Source: Antedon bifida
Lineage: Eukaryota > Echinodermata > Crinoidea > Comatulida > Antedonidae
Direction: 5' to 3'
Assembly: GCA_963402885.1 (NCBI GenBank)
Contig: OY727095.1
Coordinates: 35,345,001-35,409,000 of the forward strand
DNA length: 64,000 nt
Program-made: the position numbers and the translations under genes
Part shown: positions 47,877 to 60,579 of the stretch, one piece after another
How positions within the stretch are numbered: the first letter of the stretch is position 1
Layout: each line of letters opens with the position of its first letter
Notes under the pieces: model-generated
The model's database searches: none
Told to the model about the DNA's origin: nothing
The model's input: the letters and a program-made list of their open reading frames with translations, nothing else

Positions 47877-50162
47877 GGCACTTGCTGCTGCTGCTGCTTC
47901 TCTCTCCTCCTCCTTTTGTGTTAATCTCTCCTGGCTCTCTTCCGCCCTCTAGAAAACAAAGAATCGATCGAATATCTAGAATGAGCAAACCTGCTTTATA
48001 CCGTACCTCCATGGTAAATCACGTTAAATTCTATTTTGATGTTAGTTTACTGCCGAATAGACAGTCAACTACCGGGAGTCTACGGGTTGTGTTTTTACGA
48101 ATAATGATAGTGTATACTAATTAACATTTCAATGTTCTAAGTAGAAAAGATAAATATTAATTAAATTTGACATTGTAGTCTTTCAAGTTATATCATAAAT
48201 CATTACTTGAATTACTGGGCGTTGATTAGTACACGACAAAATGGAAAAGAATATTCCTGCTGGGTAACGCATGGTTGATTTTGTTAAACAAATTTAGCAT
48301 GTTTGTAAAATATTTTATTAAATATTTTCTATGAAATGTTAGTTGCCTTATATTATTTCGATGGGATACTCTCTCCACCCCCACTCCCCGGCCGTGAATT
48401 TTGCCACATTTTGTGGATGCGCTCCCATGGAGGTATAATACCTCAATGCGCTACCGATTTAATTATTTATTTCTCACAATACAATACACATAACATTTTT
48501 ATACCTCCATGCAATACAAAACTAGTTTTTTATTTAATGGAAAAAGCAAAGTTATTTTTGTTATTTATATTTTAATTTAAAAAAAAGAACAACAAATTGA
48601 GATCAGATGGCTAGCTACTAAAGGCATAAATGGTGCTCCATAGAAGTAGAGAATGCTCGATCGTCGAAATGACGCTCTGAATATACCTCAAGTTTCGGGG
48701 TAGGTGGTGTTTTTTTATCAACAGTCCCCTCTATCTATTATCGAGAGTTTAGGAGTGCAGTGTGTGAGTCACAAGAGTGGTGGCTATGTAAGGGGAATCC
48801 CCTTTCCCTTGAGAAAAAAAATAAGAAAATTATGACCGCAGCCCAGATGGTCATACAATGGCATACATACAATATACAATGTATAAGCCTTTTTGTTTAT
48901 TTTAATGCAGATGACCACACATATACAGTACATAAAAATTCAGTTATCTTTGTATTCTGGGAGAAAATGTAGAAACCGGGAGACCAGTCGAATAGAATTA
49001 CTGGAGTGTTTGTATGTTTTGGCACTTGCTGCTGCTGCTGCTTCTCTCCTCCTCCTTTTGTGTTAATCTCTCCTGGCTCTCTTCCGCCCTCTAGAAAACA
49101 AAGAATCGATCGAATATCTAGAATGAGCAAACCTGCTTTATACCGTACCTCCATGGTAAATCACGTTAAATTCTATTTTGATGTTAGTTTACTGCCGAAT
49201 AGACAGTCAACTACCGGGAGTCTACGGGTTGTGTTTTTACGAATAATGATAGTGTATACTAATTAACATTTCAATGTTCTAAGTAGAAAAGATAAATATT
49301 AATTAAATTTGACATTGTAGTCTTTCAAGTTATATCATAAATCATTACTTGAATTACTGGGCGTTGATTAGTACACGACAAAATGGAAAAGAATATTCCT
49401 GCTGGGTAACGCATGGTTGATTTTGTTAAACAAATTTAGCATGTTTGTAAAATATTTTATTAAATATTTTCTATGAAATGTTAGTTGCCTTATATTATTT
49501 CGATGGGATACTCTCTCCACCCCCACTCCCCGGCCGTGAATTTTGCCACATTTTGTGGATGCGCTCCCATGGAGGTATAATACCTCAATGCGCTACCGAT
49601 TTAATTATTTATTTCTCACAATACAATACACATAACATTTTTATACCTCCATGCAATACAAAACTACTTTTTTATTTAATGGAAAAAGCAAAGTTATTTT
49701 TGTTATTTATATTTTAATTTAAAAAAAAGAACAACAAATTGAGATCAGATGGCTAGCTACTAAAGGCATAAATGGTGCTCCATAGAAGTAGAGAATGCTC
49801 GATCGTCAAAATGACGCTCTGAATATACCTCAAGTTTCGGGGTAGGTGGTGTTTTTTTATCAACAGTCCCCTCTATCTATTATCGAGAGTTTAGGAGTGC
49901 AGTGTGTGAGTCACAAGAGTGGTGGCTATGTAAGGGGAATCCCCTTTCCCTTGAGAAAAAAAATAAGAAAATTATGACCGCAGCCCAGATGGTCATACAA
50001 TGGCATACATACAATATATAATGTATAAGCCTTTTTGTTTATTTTAATGCAGATGACCACACATATACAGTACATAAAAATTCAGTTATCTTTGTATTCT
50101 GGGAGAAAATGTAGAAACCGGGAGACCAGTCGAATAGAATTACTGGAGTGTTTGTATGTTTT
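47877..50162. repeat. Recent 1.14-kb tandem duplication at the ERI1 5' end
   Basis: 47877-49020 (1144 bp) and 49021-50162 (1142 bp) are direct copies. I noted only about three or four substitutions and a 2-bp CT indel after the GCTGCTGCTGCT tract. The proximal copy holds the upstream extension of the ERI1 first exon frame; the 2-bp indel shifts this frame in the distal copy. Confidence 0.93.
48636..48715. repeat. Solo terminal segment of the 57-59 kb element
   Basis: AAGGCATAAATGGTGCTCCA and the following AGTAGAGAATGCTCGATCGTC...GACGCTCTGAATATACCTC match 59368-59440. Copied again at about 49778-49857 inside the tandem duplication. Confidence 0.75.
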
Positions 50163-51169
50163 TATAAACTGTATAATGTTAACACACATTCAGCAAAGTT
50201 ATTTTATTGACTGACCTTCCCACTATCACCTAAAGCATTTTATAACACCACTAGTCTAAAAACTACTACACATTTGTTTAATAAATCATTTTTTTACATC
50301 CAACTTGACATAGAATGGATCAAACTACAAATATACATATAAAAATAAATATTTCTTTTGGATAAACAAATCTGCATACAAATTTAGGTTTAGTTTTGCT
50401 TTTGTATTTTACTTACTGTGGATGCACCTTCATTCAAGAAGTGTGCCACTGTGTAGCTTTCAAATAAATGATTATTATATCTTTCCTGGTTGTTTTCTTC
50501 CACTCATATCAAATTTTGTTTGGGCCAACCTAGTAATATTTGACTTTGACAAAGAAACGATTGAACAATAAACGACTACATGAGTGGGAGAAACACAAGA
50601 AAGCAAAACCAAACTTAAAATTTCTATAAATAATGAAAATGGAATGTATTATACAGAATAACATTTATAGTTTAACTATGTACCTCTACCAACTTCAGCT
50701 GATAATGCAGCAAATATATATCCCTCTCACTAATCTGGACCACAGGGATGGGGTGTCCCAATGGTTTAAATTAAATTAGGCCTGGTAATCAGTCAATAAA
50801 TATGTACTAAATATGTATTTTTCGAACAATGTGATTAAACAAACCTACTGTAACCCTAAACCAATTCTCTGGACCTCAAAGTGCATATGAAAGTTAATCT
50901 AGCTACTACAGTAAAGTATTATTATCATTGATTAAGAAACCTATATTTGATGCGTGACCCCACTCTATTAATTATGAATTATAATTAATATTCAACCCTG
51001 TTTTAACAGTGACACAAAATAGAAAAAAATCTTCTACCAGCATTTTAGTATACTGTTTGCTTATAGCAGTTTCTTTCTGGGTAAATAAAAACATAGACCT
51101 GAATAAGTCAACTTAAAACCTTTCAAAACATAGACCTGAATAAGTCAACTTAAAACCCAATAGGTTCAG
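50163..51169. other. 3' flank of the membrane glycoprotein gene
   Basis: No supported ORF. A ~35-bp tandem duplication (AACATAGACCTGAATAAGTC twice) lies at about 51088-51160, probably in the 3'UTR of the - strand gene. Confidence 0.5.
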
Positions 51170-54100
51170 TTAAAATTGTTCATCATCTGCCACATAATCT
51201 GCACTCAGACGGCTGTACTTGTAGTTGGGAATTACTAATCCGCTATTTTTCTTTTTTCCATAAATGAACCTTACAAGGATGGTTAAGAATACTCCACAGG
51301 CAATACCAGTTGCGATGTAGCCAATAATTTTCCAATTAAATGACTTGCTCTAAGGAAAATGGCATTACAATATTTACTTATTACAAACAAAAATGTTTAT
51401 ATAGTTAGTTAGATACCTACATACAAGAATGTGAGTATATGTTAATTATAATGTATTATTTAAATCTTTTATTAGTTAGATCAATTTTAATAATAAAAAA
51501 ACAAATCATTAGATTTACTAACCTTTGATTTGTTTGATGATTTTGGTTTTCTTGGATGTTGAGATGCTGCAGGTGGGTTCACAGTAGTAGTAACCATTGA
51601 AGTACATATTGCAAGAGGGCAGCAACAGCCATCCTTAAAACAAACATCAGAGAATTAACATTAGAATTACAATACAAATTATTACTAATACTTTTTCTAA
51701 TAAGTAATATATTTTTTTCTTTTATATACAATATTTGCAAACCTGAGAGCAATGGTTTTCGGCCAGATTTAATCTTGAACATTTATCTTCACTGAAGTTG
51801 TTGCATGCTGCTATGACTTTGTCTGTTCCAATGCTTTCAAACATGAAACCATCAGCTTTTCTGGAGGTGTCAACTGTAAAATGTTACAACAAATTTAGGA
51901 TAGGAGTACAATACATTTGGAAATCATTGGTTACGTATGCCAGAAACTAAAAGCTGGTTTTAGTTGAAGGGAAAACTAAAATTAACAACATATTGACTTT
52001 GTCAAAATTACACTGGGTAATTTGTAGTATTATTGCTGTACACTTGTTCTACCACCAGAAACATGGACAAGGAGAGTTTTGAACTTGTGCAGAATTCATG
52101 GCTATAGGTTGCAGTGCACTTAGATAGGTGACTCAATGAATACAATATAATAACATTGAAAGTTGTCAAAAGTAAATGTGCAGTATATATTAGGGCAATT
52201 CACATTTAAAAAACTTACTGTGATATTGCTTCGTACAATTATTGGGTAAAGCAACAGTCTTGATATATGTCTGTAAAAACTTGAGGTCATTACAGCCGTT
52301 TTGATTGCAGACCTGGAATATAAGTTTGTAGGGTTATTAGGATAATAATAATTTTGATTAGTGTATGTGAATTCTGTAATCTGATTACTCATATGTACGA
52401 GAGATAATTCCAAATTAATTGGTAAAACAGATTCAATTTCAATAGATCGATTATTGTTGTCCTCCACTACTACCCTAAACTCACTTGAAGTGAATAAAAT
52501 AGCAATTATTGGCTAGGAGAGGGAAATATACATTTGTACCTTATCAGAAGAACCATCATCAGAAGAACCATTATAGCAGGAAAAACTGGCATTCCACCCA
52601 GAGTTATTGAAATGTAATTTGTCTTCTGTTTGTGCTATTGAAATCTGACAACATGCTGGTGGTGGAGGATTATCGTCTCGTTTCTTCCGGCTTTTCTTTC
52701 CAGAATCTGATGCAGCAGAGGTTGATTGTGTTTTGGTAGTACTAAGTTCTTGTTTAGATGTCTGGACAGGTTGGTATTCATTAGTAGTTGCATCTGGTGT
52801 TAGGGTAGCAGCAGGTTCATCTTGTTCCTCAGTAGTATGATGTGTAGAAAGTTTAACAGTTGTAGTTGGAGGCAAAACTGTTGAAGCTGTTTTCTGTGTA
52901 TAAGCAGCAGAAGGTGTCACGTTTTCTGCAGAGCATGAACTCAGTTTGATTCTCACATTTCCGGCAGATGTAGCCCAGCCAACATAACAGAAACAGTTTT
53001 TAGATGCCAGAGCACTAGAAGTTATTGATAATTTAATTATTAATAACAAGTATTGATGATGAAGACTTGAGGGTACACTTGTACTTGGCTTATATTGATG
53101 CATTACAATTGACCTTTTTTTTGCTTTGAAATTGAAAACAACATCTTTATTATATAAGAGAACTAGGCAGTGGCATTTTTAACATTGGTTGCATGTTCAG
53201 TTTTTTTTGTAAATTTACATATTGAGAATATGCAACATAGCGGTGGTGACTGAAGTGAATACTGTAAAGCCGGCTATGAAAATTAAAATGATTACAAGAC
53301 AATATAGTAAATAAGAACGATACATTTTTTGGCGACCAATTTTTAAGTGTCACCATTTGTTGCATTTGTTTGCAAGTCATATTTATAATCAATGAATCAC
53401 CATCTGTGGAAAAATTAGAGGTATACTGTAGGTAGCCAGGCAGTATAGGCCAAATTATAATGAACAAACTGGCTGCATCTAAGCTTGGTTGTAGGTACAA
53501 TCTCCAAACTATATCTACGCCTATATAGCGCCACTATAGATTTGCATGTACCTTGTTGCGCCAATTTTGTGCAAAATAGTGAAAATCGATGTTGCGTACC
53601 GAGCATTGGTAAATACAAAATATTTCATGATAATGTTTAATAATACTAATTAAATTAACAAAATTGTTTTTTGTTTTGTTCAAGAGCTCATTGTGCTAAA
53701 AAAACAATACACCGATTCCTAAAAGACGATCCGTTTCGGTGTTGGCAAGCCTTTTCAAAGTAACAATGCAGCTCATGTTAATAAAAAAAATGTGCCATGC
53801 ACTTGCCGTTGCATGTACATTTTAACCGCCATGACAACTAAATATTATAAGATACAATATAATTAACAATAAAAAGAAAAATGAAATTTTAATATCTTTT
53901 ATCTAAATAAATGTATGTATATAAATTTGTAATAAATGTATTTTAATAAAATAGCACGTGTGACGGATCCGCACATGACATTTAAATTGTTTTATGAATA
54001 AAAACTGTCTCTTACTCCTATCTCTTAATTACCCTTTTGCCTGCGATAACTATACTCTACAGAACCAAACAATGGCTACATTGGCGCGCCATAGAAATCG

Positions 54101-54305
54101 GTTGTGCTGGGCCGAAACGGTAATATGCCGGCCTAGGCTAGGCTATCTAGGCTTGGCTGTACTCTGTACTACTGTAGTGTAGGGCCTATATTATAATATT
54201 AATAAATATAGTCTAGGCCCTAGCTAGGTAGTTGTAGATTAAATACTTAAGCAGGTCTTACCTTACTTGAAAGAGAGAAATTACGACAAAAATCTTCATA
54301 TCCAT
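51170..54305 (-). CDS. Unrecognised single-pass membrane glycoprotein, 344 aa
   Basis: Six exons: 54262-54305, 52540-53014, 52219-52312, 51743-51873, 51523-51633, 51170-51349; phases close. The first short exon joins to give a clean signal peptide, MDMKIFVVISLFQVSALAS. Next come a small Cys segment (CFCYVGW...SC), a Ser/Thr-rich mucin-like stretch of ~75 residues, and a basic KKSRKKRDD site that furin could cut. A Cys-rich N-glycosylated domain follows (ACC, SCYNGS, VCNQNGC, NNC, ACNNFS, KC, HC, DGCCCPLAIC), then a transmembrane helix (IIGYIATGIACGVFLTILVRF). The cytosolic tail is ~30 residues with KYSRLS, a YxxPhi sorting signal (YSRL). Likely a cell-surface or TGN/endosomal protein. I do not recognise the family. 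Confidence 0.75.
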
Positions 54306-55347
54306 TATAGGCATAGGCCTACATACAAGCAAGCAAGGCTAATATAATATTAATTAATATTGAAACAAAACAAAACACATCTCTCGATGATTTTCGTAAG
54401 TGAGTCTTCCTCTTCCGCCCTCTATATACTGTATTCACGTTGTTTTCATCTTCTTTTCACACGCCGTCGTCACACATGTCGTACCCACGCGCAACACACA
54501 GTTTAATAAATTATTGAAATTATTTAATTGAAAGTTTAATAAACATTCATTTTATTTAATAAACATATTATATTTTAATAAATTTTACAATGTTGAAATA
54601 CAAAACAGTATATATATACAGTACTAAAATTATTTTAATTGTATCGAACTTGCATTTATGATTGTTATGCTGTGACAAAACAAATAAATACACATTTTAA
54701 AACAAGGTCTATATACTCTTATTAGTATTGTTTACACCAACATACTACGGGAAAAAGCAACAACAAACCCAACACAAGATCCTCAAAAACTCTGCGACAG
54801 AGGGCTATAAATTGCTCCTTTTCCGCTGATTGTTCATATTAATTAAGGAAATGGTGGCAATCCATATTATTGTTTGTTTAATGTGTGTACGTGGTGACTC
54901 AACCTAATCCAGACCCCCAACAGAAATATAATTTATATAAGGGGTCTCTGTTTTTGAGAAACCTCTGAAACACAGACCCGAACATAAACTTCTCAATATT
55001 GTATACGTTTGGGTCTCTGTTTCTATAGTAGAATAGAATAAATAATAACACAAAGCAACCAAGTTTGATTTTCATATTTTGATTATATTAGTTTATTTGA
55101 CAGATTCATTCCTACTTGAAAACTACATAGTTATTCCATTGTGTAAAACATTATTTATATATGTTTAAAGTCAATCAAAAGCTCATTGGAGAGCCTAACC
55201 ATCTACATTAATTGAATTACAGTATAATCAGTTATTTCATACATAATATTGTAAAAACAATACAAATAGATGGATCATTCAGAGGAAAAAACTCTTAAAC
55301 TATTTTAAAGTACTATGAATATGTAATGTCCAACAACTACATAGCTG
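54306..55347. other. Intergenic DNA
   Basis: No supported ORF. AGGCCTA-type motifs occur near 54130-54230 and 54310. An inverted CAGACCCC / GGGGTCTCTG pair lies near 54910-54950, with a related GGGTCTCTG at 55010. Confidence 0.4.
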
Positions 55348-57068
55348 TTAGTCTTTATGTATGAGTTTTAGCTTAAAAGACAATTGTGTAATTGCATCAG
55401 TAGCTTGAGAATCAATATTCACAAGTCTAATTTCTTTCACATGTTCAAATTTATCGTCATCTACAAAACTGTTGATGGAATCAATTAATGCTTTAGCACA
55501 TTCCATCTTTTGTCCACCAAATATACCAGAACTGATCAAAGGAATTGCAATAGACTTTGCTTTGAGCTTTTCATCTGCATAAGAAAGACAATTGAAGAAT
55601 GTTTTCTTTAACTGCGACTGAAACTGATCATTTCTGCCCTGTATTGGTCCGACAGCATGTATCACAAACTTTGCATCCAGTTTATAACCTTTAGTATGTA
55701 ATACTTCTGATACTCCTAATGTACGTCCTCGTTCTTGTAGTCTTTCTTCTCCTTCAATATCAATTTCTGGACCAGCTTTTACAGCAATGGCTCTTGCAAC
55801 ACCTCCCCCATGCATAAGTCTGCCATTAGCTGCATTCACGATAACATCAACAGTTTCAAGGGTAATGTTAGCTTTTTTTATAATCACATTGATACCACGT
55901 TTCATTTCCAAATTTTTGTCTTGCTCCTCACTTTTGGAACCTGTAGGTCCTTGGATAGGTGCTTGGATTTCCTTGTCACCGCTGGCCAGTTCACTGTTCT
56001 CTTCAGGTTGATTGTTGGGTGGGATTGCACATGTATTTGGCAATGAAGTTTCAGCTATAGGTGCTTGGATTTCATTGTCACCGCTGGCCGGTTCACTGTT
56101 CTCTTCAGGTTGATTGTTGGGTGGGATTGCGCATGTATTTGGCAATGAAGTTTCAGCTATAGGTGCTTGGATTTCATTGTCACCGCTGGCCGGTTCACTG
56201 TTCTCTTCAGGTTGATTGTGATCAGGTGAGACCGGACTTATACTTGAAGCATCTATAGTTTTTGAATCACTATTCTTTCCACCATCTGACATTTTATTTT
56301 GTATGTGTTTCCATACAGTTATTGTTAGTACCAACCCTAATGCGCCTGTAACAACAATATTTTTATATTCTGCAAGATAAAAACACATAACAGTATATTC
56401 AAAATGACATTTGTTTTGGTTGCAGGACTAAATTTTGCATGCAGGGGGTAGTTTCTGAATTAAATTAATTTAATAATTACAAGTTATTTTTCTCCTGATC
56501 TTTCTATTAATTAATAATTAGGCCTAGGCCTAATGACATTTATAAATTGTGTGTAAAACGATCAAAATTTGACTAGCTTGGCCCAAAAGATTTACTAGCA
56601 TAATATAAGGCCAGGCCTGGGGACTAGATAGGCTAGAGGCTAAGGGGCCTAGCTAGTATAATTTTATTAGTAGGCGTAATAGTTAATTAGCAGGCTGGTA
56701 TTATTAATTTTAGTAAGGTAGCACGTTTTAGGCCTAGGCCTAGCTAGTTATGTCTATCTAGGCCTAGCCTAACTAGCTAGCCTAGTACTAGGCCTAGTAG
56801 GCTAGGCATAATAGGTTTACTCTAGGCCTAGCCTAGCCTAGGCCCGGGCCTAGCTAGGCCTAGGCCTATCTCCTTATCTTCTCTAGCCTATCTATAGATA
56901 AGAATTTACAATAGTCCTACTACTATTAGGCCTACGCCCCTATATAACACAATTGGCGCCATACAATTATCAATTATGATTGAGTTAGAGGGTAAAACTA
57001 AACTATTAGTATTTAATTTTACCTTTAAACCATTCTGACCACCACGTAATATTTAAACTATTCAGCAT
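55348..57068 (-). CDS. Membrane-anchored macrodomain protein, 355 aa
   Basis: Two exons: 57023-57068 (15 codons plus 1 nt) and 55348-56369. The N-terminus has a likely transmembrane helix (NIVVTGALGLVLTITVW) at residues ~18-34. Residues ~60-160 contain three tandem 34-residue repeats beginning NQPEENSEPASGDNEIQAPI; the third diverges. The C-terminal ~190 residues are a macrodomain: KANITLETVDVIVNAANG, then RLMHGGGVARAI, FVIHAVGP and IPLISSGIFGG. The NAANG, GGGVA and SSGIFGG loops line the ADP-ribose pocket. It could bind or remove ADP-ribose; style is nearer to PARP9/14-type macrodomains than MACROD hydrolases by eye. The tandem repeats are near-identical at DNA level (102 bp), so they are recent. 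Confidence 0.8.
55970..56217. repeat. 102-bp in-frame coding tandem repeat
   Basis: The segment coding the 34-residue acidic/Pro repeat is present about 2.5 times; the first two units are nearly identical (GCGCATG versus GCACATG). Confidence 0.85.
56519..56900. promoter_or_regulatory. Dense AGGCCTAG-motif cluster in the macrodomain gene intron
   Basis: TAGGCCTAGGCCTAGC and half-sites (CTAGCCTAGG, AGGCCTAG) recur more than a dozen times between the first and second exons. It is a simple-sequence-like palindromic field; regulatory meaning is unproven. Confidence 0.5.
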
Positions 57069-58436
57069 ACTCTCTCTCAGTACAGTAATTCGTTTCGGAA
57101 AAAATTAAAAAGAACAACTGTACTGTACGACGACGATGAATTGAGAGGTATATTCTGAGCGTCATTCTGACGACTGGAGCATTCTCTACTTCTATACGGA
57201 GCGCCATTCATGCCTTTATTAACTTTATTAACAATAATAGAAATAGTACTACGGTAACTGCTCAAGTGGACCCAATTTGGCACCAGGGTAGCACAGTGAT
57301 ATAAAATAGAAATAAGTCACTACTTTTAATATCGTTTCGTATCTAATTAACTGTGCTCAAGTGGACCCAATTTGGCGCCAGTGGAGCACAGTGATATAAA
57401 ATAGAAATAAAGTCACTTAAGTTTCAATATTTTCGTATGTATACACTGTGCTCAAGTGGACCTAATTTGGCGCCAGTGGAGCACAGTGATATAAAATAGA
57501 AAAAAGGTCACTTAATTTTAATATCTTTTGGTATGTTAATACACTGTGCTCCAGTGGATCCAATTTGGCGCCTGTGGTGGAGCACAGCGAAATAGCCACA
57601 TACAAAAACATCGAGAAAAAATACCTCTGGAATTCAAAAATATTTCAAACTTGGAATGTATGTTCAATATCGGTTACTCCATCCGCAATGCAAATGAAAA
57701 ATTAGTTTCAAGCCATATCAGTGATTTTAATAACTTGCGTTTGTCTGAGATAAATAATTATTTAGTGTCCCTGGAAAGTGCACTTATTCATTGAAATATG
57801 AAATTAAATATTAAGTCTCCAGTACTATCCCACCATGGTTGGGGCAGAGCTAATAATGAAAATAGAGCCCAGAATTGCACTTATACTTATACTTATTACT
57901 ATACATAATCACCTGTGATAATTATGATAATGTTAACATTTCAACTATCCAGATGCGACGTCAACATTTTAGGTGGGGTTTTCTACTTTAAAACTCGACT
58001 TCGTATATACCTAAGGCCTAGCCCCGGCGGCCGGTGGAATTAGTCTAAGCCTCGAAATTGGTCTAGAAATCGCCATCTTTGCAAATGTTCAATATTTTAT
58101 CTTATTTCACTCTCCATTAACCCCACACAAAAACCATCGGAGACAAACTATCTGTTTAAAACATGTTTATTCTGGGACGGTGCGGCCATACACACCAACT
58201 ACCATAAACGTGTATTCATACATATACAATACAATATTGCATGAATCGGACATTTCGCTACCAATATGTAGCAACATATTGATTAACAAAATCGACAATG
58301 TGACGTGTTAACCGCGAATGACTAACACTACGTCTTTCCCAATTCAATTTCTTTTAAAATTGAGGGCGGCAAACATAAAATTTACGAGATCGAATACAGG
58401 TTGAAAAAAAAATTAAATAAAAAAAAAGATGTTAAA

Positions 58437-58677
58437 TGTGTTCTCCCTGCCTCAGCACTAAGGCCCTGCCACAGCCTTTTGGGGTCGTTTCCAGCACATC
58501 ACCAGATGAATTGATGTTGTCGCCTCATGATGTGTGGTGGAAAGGGGGACGTATAATCTGTGAACCCCAAACACAGTGGTCGCATACCTTTAACTCAATT
58601 CCACCGACCAGCGTGGGAATTGAACCCACGACATACGTGTTGTCAATACGACGCTCAGGCGACTGAGCTAACTGGTC
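58437..58677 (-). mobile_element. tRNA-derived SINE, second family
   Basis: The head, 58605-58677 on the - strand, is tRNA-like: acceptor GACCAGT/GCTGGTC, D arm GCTC-AGTCGCCT-GAGC, T arm GTGGG-TTCAATT-CCCAC. The anticodon stem is poor; the loop TTGACAA would read GAC. The body continues on the - strand as GTGTTTGGGGTTCACAG and ends near AGGGAGAACAC. Unlike the family at 886 and 41904. Possibly also a tRNA gene with an unrelated flank. Confidence 0.6.
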
Positions 58678-58778
58678 ATTTTGGTTTTAACAAGGTTAAT
58701 AAGATGTTTATGACGTAATGATGAATTACGTAATACATGTATAAATAGACTATTATCAGCTGTTCAGACATGTACTAC

Positions 58779-58854
58779 TTTGTAGCTTAACGGGCAATGC
58801 TCAGGTTTACGTTTGAGTGCTTTCAGCTCTGGATTGGGTTCGAATCTCTACGGG
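58779..58854 (+). other. tRNA-like sequence followed by a T run
   Basis: TGTAGCTTAACGGGC and GGGTTCGAATC resemble A and B boxes; the ends TTTGTAG/CTACGGG can pair with G-U wobbles, and a run of eight Ts follows (RNA polymerase III terminator-like). The T stem is mismatched, so a pseudogene is likely. Confidence 0.35.
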
Positions 58855-59455
58855 TTTTTTTTATGGAAAATAATGAATATTGTTTTTCTTTTATTTTTGA
58901 AAGAGAGATATTTTGAGCGTTGTAAATGTCAAGCAAAATTAACATCATTACGGATGAAGTAACCGATATTGAACATAATTATATACCAGGTTTGAAATAT
59001 TTTGTTATGTTTTTGTATGTGATTGTTTTACTGTGCGCAAAGATGGGTTCACTATTATAATGAGATATAACTTTTTAGTAATTTGTTTTCTATTTTATAT
59101 CCATGTGTTCCGCTCGTGCCAAATTGGGTCCATTGAGCTCAGTGTATTAGATACGAATGAGATACTGCATTAAAATTTAGTGACTTTATTTCTATTTTAT
59201 ATCACTGTGCTCCCCTTTTGCCAAATTGGGTCCACTTGAGCACAGTGTATTAACATACGAAATATATTTAAATTAGTGACTTATTTCGATTCTATATCAC
59301 TGTGCTTCACCGGTGCCAAATTTCACTGGACCAGTTACCGTAGTACTATTTCTATTTCTGAAGTAAATAAAGGCATAAATGGCGCCCCGTAGAGAAGTAG
59401 AGAATGCTTCATCGTCAGAATGACGCTCTGAATATACCTCGAAGAATTGAGACTG

Positions 59456-60579
59456 GAGCTTTTGTACTTCACAACGTCTGTATTTCAAGTCTACTCGACT
59501 TATCAGCAGCTCTCACAATCTCCTCGCCGCCACGCTAATCATTTTTTAAATCAAATTGATCAATACAGGTGACACGTATACATTGCAAAAATAGTTTCTC
59601 ATATAAGTCAAAACTGTTCAATTACTACATCCATTAATGCAAAAGAAAATTCAGTTCCAAGACAATAATAATAATAATTATAACAACTATTGAACTCGTC
59701 ACTTTTGAGCTCTATCGCTACCAGTACAGAGCAACCCTTTCTAAGCTGAGCACGAAATCAGTGCGCAAAAGCGCGCGCATTGCACAAAAAATGTGAAATG
59801 CTATCAAATGTCCTGAAAACGTGTAGAAATTGATTTTGAGCATTTTTAACTTTCAAAGCGCGCGTACACGAAAAAACCCTAATCTTCAAAATTTTGCTGA
59901 TGATACAGAAAGAAGACCCCTGACATGAAGCATAGCCTACGTGTGTGTCCACTGGTATATTATTTTCAAAACATAAAACAAATGTCATTACGGATAAAGA
60001 ATACATTTAAAAATGGTTCCTCTTAATTGCACCAATCCTCTTCACAATCGCTCAACCCTAATACGTAAACACGAATTGGGTTTGTTTAAATTTGACTCAA
60101 GTAATTCTCAGGGTGCTAATTTTAGTTGACTATACATAAACCGTGTCTATTTATTCGTTCCTGCAAACGACATGTATTTAATAGTCCTGCGATACGTACA
60201 TTTGAAATCGCCATTTTGTTTTACGCTGAAATACTGTGTATTCGAAAACTATCTGTGGGCACGTACCATCTAGTGTTTATGTTTGTTGTTGGTTGTAATT
60301 TCACTCTTCTCTGGTTGTCATTATTAATATTTTTCACTTTGACCATCACTTGGATTAAAAAAACAAACTATAGGCCTATATTTACCTGAAGTCAAATTGT
60401 CTTCCAGCAATGTTTTTTGTTTAAATAAACGTTTTGTTGTTGTTATAGTATGGTGATGCGACGTGCCATCGAACATTCTCTACCGTTTTGTCTAATCACT
60501 ATGGACCACTAAGCATTTAAACTATGATAAATGATAATATTTTACAAGGAATACCATGTTGAATTTCATTAGAAATGGA
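59456..60579. other. Intergenic DNA
   Basis: Short ORFs near 59758 and 60126 have no recognisable domains. Nothing else supported. Confidence 0.45.

Larger units (their letters stand above)
57140..59455. mobile_element. Composite element with long inverted termini and subterminal repeats
   Basis: 57140-57255 (GAGGTATATTCTGAGCGTCA onward) is the inverted counterpart of about 59350-59440. Inside each end are direct ~95-bp subrepeats built on CAAGTGGACCCAATTTGGCG and GAGCACAGTGATATAAAATA: four at 57261-57580, and three inverted at 59098-59320. Each pairs GAGCACAGTG with CACTGTGCTC. The interior has no transposase that I can recognise, only a short ORF (57546-57794), a SINE and tRNA-like sequences. 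Non-autonomous. Confidence 0.7.

Noticed and set aside
48336-49717. Twin 79-aa ORFs in the tandem duplication
   Set aside because: Duplicated because the DNA is; no domain, no signal peptide and no coding bias seen.
53333-53410. Possible exon (DGDSLIINMTCKQ) in the first intron of the membrane glycoprotein
   Set aside because: Its phase does not fit either neighbour, whereas the first and second exons join directly to make a clean signal peptide.
57546-57794. 82-aa ORF inside the composite element
   Set aside because: No transposase motif recognised and it begins within a subterminal repeat; left as part of the element.
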